From JALOOE01 sp964423545 (GTDB taxonomy: Bacteria; Chloroflexota; Anaerolineae; CG2-30-64-16), in the NCBI GenBank assembly GCA_964423545.1, contig CAYRFV010000269.1, positions 1-7,640 on the forward strand: a stretch of 7,640 nucleotides of DNA. The letters run 5' to 3'. Below are positions 1-4,991 of the stretch, piece by piece (within the stretch, counting starts at the first letter, position 1; every line of letters starts with the position of its first letter). The notes under the pieces are model-generated. The model was not told the origin of the DNA. It ran no database searches and was given only the letters and a program-made list of their open reading frames with translations. The position numbers and the translations under genes were made by a program.

Positions 1-19
1 GAATGGATTGCCCGCGGCG

Positions 20-48
20 ATGCAGCGGCATCGGCGATGCCGCTGCAT
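20..48. repeat. Perfect 29-bp palindrome (14-bp arms, 1-nt centre)
   Basis: The left arm ATGCAGCGGCATCG (20-33) is the exact reverse complement of the right arm at 35-48, around a single central G. It would form a strong hairpin in RNA or a symmetric protein site in DNA. It is not followed by a T run, so it is not a classic intrinsic terminator. It lies about 115 bp upstream of the first gene. It may be a REP-like element, the end of an upstream transcript, or an operator; the sequence alone does not decide. Confidence 0.75.
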
Positions 49-163
49 ACCTGCTGCGTGCAACCTTTCCATCGACCCTGCGTAGGAATACCCAGACGCC
101 CGGCCATGGCGCGCCGGCGGATGGCGGCAGGGATCCGGGAGCATTCGAGGAGAGGAAGCGGTT

Positions 164-1096
164 ATGGAGACGGAGCATCGCGAGCGGCACGGCCTCGTCT
201 GGCCGGTGATGTTGGTCGGTGCGGGCCTGGTGTTGTTGCTGAGCAATACAGGACGACTGCCATGGAGCGTCTGGCAGACGTTCTTGACCCTGTGGCCGGT
301 GCTGCTGATCGCGGCCGGGCTGGATCTGCTGTTTGGCCAGCGCTCCACCTGGGGCGCGATCGTGGCGGCGGTGTTGGCGTTGGTCGTTCTGGTGGGTGCG
401 CTCTATGTCGGGCTGGCGCAAACCCGGGTCGAGGGGGTCTACCGCATCGAGTCGATCAGCCAACCGCTGCTTGGCGCTGCGAACGCTGAGATCACGGTCG
501 GTTTCGGCGCCGGAACGCTTAACGTGGCCGCGCTGAACGAAGCAACCGGCAACCTGATCGAGGGCGAACTGGAACTCGGCGCACAGGAGCAGGTCAGCAC
601 GAGCTTCAACAAGGCGGGCGACACGGCGGTCTACGAGCTGAAAAGCCGCCAGTCGTGGGCCGGCTCTTTCGCCGGCACGACGGGCCTGTGGCCGGACGAC
701 AAGGTATGGGATGTGGCGCTGAGCCGCGATCTTCCGATTCGACTGCGCCTCGACTCAGGGATGGGGCGCAGCGTGCTCGATCTGGCGCAGCTCACCATTC
801 CGCAGCTCAGCGTTGACGGCGGCATCGGCCAGGTCGATCTGACGCTGCCGCAGCGAGGCCAAACGCAGGCAACGATCGACGGCGGCATCGGCCAGGTGAT
901 CGTGCGCGTGCCGCCGGGGCTGGCGGTGCGCATCCAGACCGACAGCGGCATCGGCGGCGTCACGGTCAACGGCGCCTTCCAGAAAACCGGAGACACCTAC
1001 ACCTCACCGGGCTACGCCACGGCCGACAACCGCGCCGATGTGCGGATCAAGAGCGGCATCGGCCAGCTCACGGTCCAGCAGGCGCCTGCCGAATGA
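164..1096 (+). CDS. LiaF-like membrane protein with toast-rack type beta domain
   Basis: A 310-residue protein. The ATG follows a strong Shine-Dalgarno run GAGGAGAGGAAG at 147-158. Three hydrophobic segments are visible at about residues 12-28, 42-58 and 63-84; the first two have the WPV(L/M)L...AGL pattern seen in the LiaF transmembrane / DUF5668-type domain. Residues about 108-122 (VGFGAGTLNV) look like the start of a toast-rack (DUF2154/LiaF C-terminal) beta domain. From residue 197 to the end a D-S/G-G-I/M-G turn recurs at 197, 218, 239, 260 and, as KSGIG, at 296. The first four copies are exactly 21 residues apart, suggesting stacked beta-strand rungs. Relatives sense or modulate cell-envelope stress with two-component systems, but no kinase or regulator is visible here, so that role is unproven. 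The next gene starts 46 nt downstream on the same strand. Confidence 0.8.
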   Translation: METEHRERHGLVWPVMLVGAGLVLLLSNTGRLPWSVWQTFLTLWPVLLIAAGLDLLFGQRSTWGAIVAAVLALVVLVGALYVGLAQTRVEGVYRIESISQPLLGAANAEITVGFGAGTLNVAALNEATGNLIEGELELGAQEQVSTSFNKAGDTAVYELKSRQSWAGSFAGTTGLWPDDKVWDVALSRDLPIRLRLDSGMGRSVLDLAQLTIPQLSVDGGIGQVDLTLPQRGQTQATIDGGIGQVIVRVPPGLAVRIQTDSGIGGVTVNGAFQKTGDTYTSPGYATADNRADVRIKSGIGQLTVQQAPAE

Positions 1097-1129
1097 TTTG
1101 CTAGTGAGACGTTCAGCATACAGGCGCAT

Positions 1130-1135
1130 AGGAGG
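1130..1135 (+). promoter_or_regulatory. Shine-Dalgarno AGGAGG that fixes the amidohydrolase start
   Basis: A perfect AGGAGG lies 7 nt before the ATG at 1143. The reading frame is open further upstream to an ATG at 1038, but that start would overlap the preceding gene by 59 nt. The residues it would add are Arg/Ser-rich and do not look like the family. Confidence 0.85.
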
Positions 1136-1142
1136 CGCAGCC

Positions 1143-2015
1143 ATGACGTTGGTTCTGGATGGACACATTCACCTGCGGGACGGCAGCCCCCAGCCCGAGG
1201 CGCTGCTGGCCGAGATGCGCGACGCAGGGGTCGGCGGCGGGCTGCTCATCTCCCAGCGGCCGGCCTCCTTTCAGCGGCCCGGCGCGCCCCCGGCGCTGAG
1301 TCCGGCCGCCCGGCTGCAGCACGTGCTCGACTGGTGCGCACCGGGGTCAAGCCTTCACCCGTTTTTCTGGATCGATCCGTTGGAGCCAGATGCGCTCGAT
1401 CAGGTGGCGATGGCGGTCGCTGCAGGGGCCGCCGGGTTCAAGGTGATCTGTAATCGCTTCCCGCCGGGCCACCCGGCGGCGCTGGACACGTTTTGCGCGA
1501 TCGCGGCCGCCGGGCGGCCGATTCTCTTCCACTCCGGGATCCTGTGGGATGGCAGACCGTCGTCCGAGTACTGCCGGCCCGCGGGCTTCGAGGCGCTGCT
1601 CGATGTGCCGGGCCTGCGTTTCGCGCTGGCGCACATCGGATGGCCGTGGTGCGACGAGTTGATCGCCGTGTACGGGAAGCTCCTCAACGCGCTGGGCGAC
1701 GGCCCGTCCGCAACCGTCGAGATGTTCGTCGACGTCACACCCGGCACGCCGCCCATCTACCGCCGCCGCGCCCTGACCGATCTCTTCACCGTAGGCTACG
1801 ATGTGGCCGATAACGTCATCTTCGGCAGCGACTGCCATGCGCCCGGCTACAATGGAGCCTGGGCGGCGGAATGGCTGCGCCGAGACGAAGAGATCCTGAC
1901 CTCCCTGGGGTTGGGGCAGGACGTGCTGGAGAAGATGCGAGGCGGCAACCTGTTGAGGTTCCTTGAGCCGGCGGGCCGGGGGGTCGAGCGCAGCGTCCCG
2001 CGGCCCGGCGCCTGA
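1143..2015 (+). CDS. Amidohydrolase family 2 (TIM-barrel metal-dependent hydrolase)
   Basis: A 290-residue protein, a usual length for the amidohydrolase-2 (PF04909) family, which includes decarboxylases and lactone hydrolases. The N-terminal LDGHIHLRDG supplies the HxH metal pair (H8, H10) on the first barrel strand. Later landmarks fit successive strands: GFK (K100), ILFHSG (H130), FALAHIGWPW (H164) and the IFGSDCHAPG motif with the expected catalytic/metal Asp, D230. The end has the family-typical MRGGNLLRFL helix (265-274), followed by a short unrelated tail. It is probably a soluble cytoplasmic hydrolase or decarboxylase; the substrate cannot be read from the sequence. It may be co-transcribed with the toast-rack gene 46 nt upstream, though no functional link is obvious. 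Confidence 0.85.
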   Translation: MTLVLDGHIHLRDGSPQPEALLAEMRDAGVGGGLLISQRPASFQRPGAPPALSPAARLQHVLDWCAPGSSLHPFFWIDPLEPDALDQVAMAVAAGAAGFKVICNRFPPGHPAALDTFCAIAAAGRPILFHSGILWDGRPSSEYCRPAGFEALLDVPGLRFALAHIGWPWCDELIAVYGKLLNALGDGPSATVEMFVDVTPGTPPIYRRRALTDLFTVGYDVADNVIFGSDCHAPGYNGAWAAEWLRRDEEILTSLGLGQDVLEKMRGGNLLRFLEPAGRGVERSVPRPGA

Positions 2016-2040
2016 TATTGTGGCGGAGGCGTGCGGAGGG

Positions 2041-2120
2041 GGCGGGCACGCAGGCCCGCCGCGATCGGAGGGCGGGCGCGCAGGCCCGCCGCGATCCGAG
2101 GGCGGGCACGCAGGCCCGCC
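2041..2120. repeat. Three tandem 30-bp hairpin units, possible bidirectional terminator
   Basis: Units start at 2041, 2071 and 2101, exactly 30 bp apart; the third is complete for its first 20 bp and then diverges. Each carries the inverted repeat GGCGGGC-N6-GCCCGCC (first copy 2041-2047 with 2054-2060). Units 1 and 2 differ at only two positions. The array fills the gap between the converging amidohydrolase (ends 2015) and Rieske gene (ends 2122). Transcripts from either side would fold into up to three GC-rich hairpins, which could end transcription or protect 3' ends. There is no U tract. It looks like a dispersed genomic repeat; copy number cannot be judged from one window. Confidence 0.8.
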
Positions 2121-2121
2121 C

Positions 2122-3150
2122 CTACATGGGTTCCACGACCGTCATGGCGGGCGCCGCGGCGCCTGCCGCCTCGATCAGCTCCTCCCGGCGCCGGCGATAC
2201 GCGACGATCGGGTAATCCCCCTGGATCAGCTTCTCGCCCATCTTCAGCGTCGTGCGCTTGGGCAGCTGCGTCACCACGACGCGGCGATCCTGGTGCGCGA
2301 TGATGAGGTTGAACGGCATCGACAGTCGGTTGATGAGGCTGCGCAGCACCGGCACGCGCATGAAGCGCTGGTATTGCCGCAGGTAGAGGAGCGTATTTTC
2401 GTTGTCCACGGGCACGAAGGCGATCACGACGCGCGCGTTCTCACCGAGGTGATTCTGCCACAGATTGGGGAAGATGAACTCCAGCCAGAAAGCGCTGTCG
2501 GGCCGGGTCATCTCACGCGGGCGCACCGGCGGCGTGCCGTCGTCCGGCCGGTTGCGCATGTAGATGCGGAAGCGATTCGCGTCCAACCAGTCGACCAGCG
2601 GTCCATCCACGACGGGGCCGACGCCTCGGCCGATGGTGTTGGCATGAATGAACGGCACGTGCACCACGTCGAGCTGGTTCTCGATAGCGCGCGAGTAGTG
2701 CGCTGTCCAGGGATCGCGCACGGAGGCATAGGAGAAGCTGTCATCGATGTCACTGAACCACGCGGGCCCGGGCAGCTCGCCGTCGGCCGGCTGCCCCTCT
2801 GCAGGCTGACCCCACCAGATGAAGATGAAACCGTGCGCCTCGTGGGTCGGGTAGTCGAAGGCCTTCATCTCGCGCGAGATCGGCCCGCCGCGGCCGTTGG
2901 CCGGGATCAGCGTACAGCGCCCGGTCGCATCGAACTCGAAGCCGTGAAACGGACACTGGATGTGGTCCCCGAGCACATTGCCCGTGCTGAGCGCCACCCC
3001 GCGGTGCGGGCAGGCGTCGCGCAGGCAGGAGACGGCGCCTCGGGCATCGCGCCAGAAGACCAGCTTTTCGCCCATGCGCGTCACGCCGACGACCCTGCCG
3101 GCCGGCACTTCGTTCGAGTCGAGGACCGCGTACCACTGGTTGGGGATCAT
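2122..3150 (-). CDS. Rieske 2Fe-2S aromatic-ring-hydroxylating-type oxygenase, alpha subunit
   Basis: A 342-residue protein. The N-terminal Rieske domain has C47-P-H49 and C66-P-F-H69, the CxH...CxxH set that binds a 2Fe-2S cluster. The catalytic domain contains N-Q-L-D161-V-V-H164-V-P-F-I-H169, the usual mononuclear iron motif; D288 in AHQDRRVVV is the likely third ligand. Such enzymes use O2 and electrons from a reductase to hydroxylate, demethylate or open rings. No reductase or ferredoxin gene is present here, so electron transfer must come from elsewhere. The substrate is unknown; the architecture resembles the single-component-alpha group (vanillate demethylase and pheophorbide oxygenase types) more than classic two-subunit dioxygenases. 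The ATG has an excellent AAGGAGG 5 nt upstream. It lies 21 bp after the photolyase stop, implying one operon. The C-terminal tail (EAAGAAAPAMTVVEPM) is low complexity, and the TAG stop abuts the 30-bp hairpin repeat. Confidence 0.9.
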   Translation of the reverse strand: MIPNQWYAVLDSNEVPAGRVVGVTRMGEKLVFWRDARGAVSCLRDACPHRGVALSTGNVLGDHIQCPFHGFEFDATGRCTLIPANGRGGPISREMKAFDYPTHEAHGFIFIWWGQPAEGQPADGELPGPAWFSDIDDSFSYASVRDPWTAHYSRAIENQLDVVHVPFIHANTIGRGVGPVVDGPLVDWLDANRFRIYMRNRPDDGTPPVRPREMTRPDSAFWLEFIFPNLWQNHLGENARVVIAFVPVDNENTLLYLRQYQRFMRVPVLRSLINRLSMPFNLIIAHQDRRVVVTQLPKRTTLKMGEKLIQGDYPIVAYRRRREELIEAAGAAAPAMTVVEPM

Positions 3151-3155
3151 CGAAG

Positions 3156-3162
3156 CCTCCTT
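3156..3162 (-). promoter_or_regulatory. Shine-Dalgarno AAGGAGG of the Rieske gene
   Basis: It lies in the 21-nt gap between the photolyase stop and the Rieske ATG, 5 nt before that ATG. The near-perfect site suggests the second gene of the operon is translated efficiently in its own right. Confidence 0.85.
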
Positions 3163-3171
3163 GTCCGAGGT

Positions 3172-4632
3172 CTAGCGCGTCTTGTAGGCGGCCAGCACCC
3201 GCGCACGCGCGGCGGCATGGTCCACGATCGGGGCCGGGTAGTGCTGGCCGATGATGCAGCCGGCCCGGCGCTGCACTTCGTCCGGCATCCGCCACGGTTC
3301 GTGGATGTGCTCAGCCGGGACGCGCGCCAGCTCCGGCAGCCAACGGCGAACGTACGCGCCGTCAGGATCGAACCGGGCCGCCTGGAGGGTCGGGTTGAAC
3401 ACACGGAAGTAAGGTGCAGCGTCGACCCCCACGCCGGCAGTCCATTGCCAGCCGCCGTTGTTCGCCGCCGGGTCACCGTCGACCAGGTGCTCCATGAAGA
3501 AACGCTCGCCCCAGCGCCAGTCGATCAGCAGGTCTTTCGCCAGGAAGGAGGCGGTGATCATGCGCGGCCGGTTGTGCATCCAGCCGGTCTGCACGAGCTG
3601 GCGCATGGCCGCGTCCACGACCGGGTAGCCGGTTCGGCCCTGACACCACGCGTCGAAGTGTGCGGGGTGGTTCTCCCAGGGAATCTCACGGAGCTCAGGC
3701 CGGAACGCCTCTTCCAGGACATGCGGGAAGTGGTGGAGGATCGCCATGTAGAACTCGCGCCAGATCAGTTCATTGAGCCACGTCGCCGCACCCCGCCCGA
3801 CGGCGCCGTCGGACCCCGCGGCCGCGGCCGTCGCGGCCGAAGCCGTCGCGGCAGCGGCCGTCGCGGCCGCCGCGCACTGCCGGGCCGAGATCATGCCGAA
3901 GCGCAGGTAGGGGGACAGCCGCGAGGTGCCGTCAAGATCCATGCGGTCGCGCTCGGCGGCGTAGCGGCGCACTGCGGAGGACGGCGGATGGATGAAGGCC
4001 GCCAGGCGACGCGCAGCTTCGGCTTCGCCGGGCGGGAACGGGACGCCGGGCGGCAGCGCCGGCAACGCCGGCGGAACCGGCAACGTTGGCGGAACCGGTA
4101 GGCCGGCGAGTTCGGCGGGCGGCGCGGGGAGCCGCGCCGGTGCAGGCAGCAGGCCTTCCGGATCCGGCGGCGGCAGCGACTTCCAGGCCCGGCTGTACGG
4201 TGTGAAGACGGTGTATGGGCTGCCGTCGGCCTTGCGCACCAGATCGACCGGGTGCACCGTCAGGCCGGGCGTGAGGCGGAGCGCCACGGCCGCGGCGACG
4301 GCTGCGTCGCGGCGACGGGCATAGGGCCACACGTCCTCCTCCGCGCAGACGGCGACGGCGCCGGTTTCACGCACCAGGCGGGCAAGCTCGACGGCCGGAT
4401 CACCGCGGCGCACGATCAGCCGGCTGCCGCGGGCGCGCAGACTGGCGTCGAGCGCAGCCAACCCGCCGAACAGGAACGCTATGCGCTTCTCGCTGCCGGC
4501 GTAAGCTGCGAGCAGGGCCGGATCGAGGATGAAGGCAGGAATCACCGTCTCCGCGATTCGCGTGGCCTCGTGCAGCGCTTGATTGTCGGCCAGGCGCAGA
4601 TCGCGCCGCGCCCACCAGATGGCACTCGTCAC
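3172..4632 (-). CDS. phrB: Deoxyribodipyrimidine (CPD) photolyase, cryptochrome/photolyase family
   Basis: FAD enzyme that splits UV-induced cyclobutane pyrimidine dimers using blue light. It has 486 residues, near the usual 470-490 for class I enzymes. The N-terminal antenna domain starts IWWARRDLRLADN. The FAD domain has RLSPYLRFG, ELIWREF (E288 and W291, matching E. coli E274 and W277), TGWMHNR (N354), DWRWGERFF and NNGGWQW. The electron-transfer Trp triad is intact (W319, W372, W395, matching E. coli 306, 359, 382). The antenna chromophore is not clear. Start: GTG at 4632, with GGGAG 7 nt upstream. The in-frame ATGs at 4677 and 4662 lie upstream of or inside the -10 box and are rejected. 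Two low-complexity insertions stand out: a Pro-rich linker (about 163-202) and an Ala/Thr stretch (about 254-273), both encoded by short DNA repeats. It heads a leftward operon with the Rieske gene. Confidence 0.95.
   Translation of the reverse strand: MTSAIWWARRDLRLADNQALHEATRIAETVIPAFILDPALLAAYAGSEKRIAFLFGGLAALDASLRARGSRLIVRRGDPAVELARLVRETGAVAVCAEEDVWPYARRRDAAVAAAVALRLTPGLTVHPVDLVRKADGSPYTVFTPYSRAWKSLPPPDPEGLLPAPARLPAPPAELAGLPVPPTLPVPPALPALPPGVPFPPGEAEAARRLAAFIHPPSSAVRRYAAERDRMDLDGTSRLSPYLRFGMISARQCAAAATAAAATASAATAAAAGSDGAVGRGAATWLNELIWREFYMAILHHFPHVLEEAFRPELREIPWENHPAHFDAWCQGRTGYPVVDAAMRQLVQTGWMHNRPRMITASFLAKDLLIDWRWGERFFMEHLVDGDPAANNGGWQWTAGVGVDAAPYFRVFNPTLQAARFDPDGAYVRRWLPELARVPAEHIHEPWRMPDEVQRRAGCIIGQHYPAPIVDHAAARARVLAAYKTR
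3824..3869 (-). repeat. 15-bp in-frame tandem repeat encoding Ala/Thr stretch in photolyase
   Basis: Three successive 15-bp units on the + strand; the first and third are identical (GCGGCCGTCGCGGCC) and the second diverges (GAAGCCGTCGCGGCA). They encode a five-residue periodic AATAA/AATAS run around photolyase residues 255-273, between the RLSPYLRFG and ELIWREF motifs. Replication slippage within a surface loop or helix end is the simplest explanation. Confidence 0.75.
4061..4096 (-). repeat. 18-bp in-frame tandem repeat encoding Pro-rich linker in photolyase
   Basis: Units 4061-4078 and 4079-4096 differ at two adjacent positions (GGCAACGCCGGCGGAACC and GGCAACGTTGGCGGAACC), with degenerate partial copies on both sides. 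They encode six-residue VPPTLP/VPPALP units in the linker joining the antenna and FAD domains. The length is a multiple of three, so the frame is kept. Confidence 0.75.
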
Positions 4633-4639
4633 AGCGTGT

Positions 4640-4644
4640 CTCCC
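4640..4644 (-). promoter_or_regulatory. Shine-Dalgarno GGGAG supporting the photolyase GTG start
   Basis: It lies 7 nt before GTG 4632. The translation from this point begins MTSAIWWARRDLRL, matching the normal start of photolyases. Confidence 0.7.
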
Positions 4645-4660
4645 GCAGCCATTTAGCGCC

Positions 4661-4693
4661 ATTATAGCACAGCGCATCGATGCGATGCGTCAA
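4661..4693 (-). promoter_or_regulatory. Extended -10 promoter for the photolyase-Rieske operon
   Basis: On the minus strand TATAAT (4661-4666) is preceded by TGC, giving the extended -10 form TGnTATAAT that can work without a good -35. A TTGACG hexamer sits at 4688-4693, but the spacer is 21 bp, too long for ordinary sigma-70. A 12-bp palindrome CGCATCGATGCG (4673-4684) lies within that spacer. Transcription should begin near 4654, leaving a leader of about 20 nt before the GTG start. Confidence 0.65.
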
Positions 4694-4705
4694 TCGAGCC
4701 TCAGC

Positions 4706-4776
4706 GGTCGCAGACGCAGGCGTCTGGTCGCAGACGCTGGCGCCTGGTCGCAGACGGCTGCGTCTGTGACCAGACG
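4706..4776. repeat. 20-bp-period array of dyad-symmetric repeats between divergent promoters
   Basis: Three full units begin at 4706, 4726 and 4746, each GGTCGCAGACG followed by nine variable bases, with a partial related copy (GTGACCAGACG) at 4766-4776. Each unit has internal dyad symmetry of the form CAGACGC-N2-GCGTCTG; the first is perfect, the next two have one mismatched pair. The third unit also extends to an 11-bp-arm hairpin (4746-4771) with one G/T pair. The 20-bp spacing is about two helical turns, so the sites would lie on one DNA face. The array ends 10 bp before the rightward -35 box and 12 bp from the leftward one. It is a candidate operator cluster. Confidence 0.8.
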
Positions 4777-4786
4777 CACCCTTGCT

Positions 4787-4815
4787 TTGACACGCCCTGT
4801 CACAGGGGCTATAAT
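4787..4815 (+). promoter_or_regulatory. Consensus sigma-70 promoter TTGACA-N17-TATAAT
   Basis: The -35 TTGACA (4787-4792) and -10 TATAAT (4810-4815) both match consensus exactly, with the optimal 17-bp spacer. The expected transcription start is near 4822, about 47 nt before the small ORF at 4869. This should drive the small protein and the EamA transporter. Confidence 0.85.
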
Positions 4816-4868
4816 CTGCCTGTCCCGTGAGGCGGTTGCCGGGTGGGGCGCACGAAAGGTGTTGACGC

Positions 4869-4988
4869 ATGGCCCGAAAGAAGTCTAAGCGCCGCGATTG
4901 GCGCGTGATCGTGTTTGTCGCAATCTCGCTGGTGATCGTTTTGAGCATGATTCTCTTCACGATCCTGCCCGCTTTGCCCATTTACTGA
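4869..4988 (+). CDS. Small single-span membrane protein, 39 residues, unknown function
   Basis: ATG at 4869, TGA at 4986. The protein begins with a strongly basic segment (MARKKSKRRDWR), followed by one hydrophobic span of about 22 residues (13-34, VIVFVAISLVIVLSM...TIL) and a short tail PALPIY. The positive-inside rule puts the N-terminus in the cytoplasm. A moderate Shine-Dalgarno AAAGG (4855-4859) lies 9 nt upstream, and a perfect promoter lies upstream of that. The transporter gene starts 3 nt after its stop. I do not recognise the family. It could be a small accessory subunit of the transporter, an independent membrane peptide, or a translated leader that couples ribosomes onto the next start. 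It could also be the short N-terminal anchor typical of Chloroflexota micro-proteins. Coding is supported by promoter, ribosome site, amino-acid pattern and tight spacing, not by homology. Confidence 0.75.
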   Translation: MARKKSKRRDWRVIVFVAISLVIVLSMILFTILPALPIY

Positions 4989-4991
4989 TCG

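Noticed and set aside
268..280. CGTCTG-G-CAGACG dyad similar to the 4706 array half-sites
   Set aside because: It is inside the toast-rack coding region (codons for VWQTF), in the opposite arm order, single copy, and likely coincidence.
3..489. Two open frames at the left edge (3-209 and 37-489)
   Set aside because: Both overlap the toast-rack gene in other frames, are Arg/Gly/Ala-rich, and lack ribosome sites and domain patterns.
2041..2120. CRISPR array
   Set aside because: Units are contiguous 30-bp tandem copies with no unique spacers between them and no cas genes nearby. The same applies to the 20-bp array at 4706-4776.
1963..4101. Long rightward open frame of 712 codons
   Set aside because: It lies antisense to the Rieske and photolyase genes, which have complete motifs. 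Long antisense frames are expected from GC-rich codon bias. Its translation is His/Arg/Ala-rich without recognisable domains.
4632..4677. Upstream ATG start for photolyase
   Set aside because: The ATG at 4677 is upstream of the -10 box and the one at 4662 is within it. The GTG at 4632 has a ribosome site and gives the normal family N-terminus.
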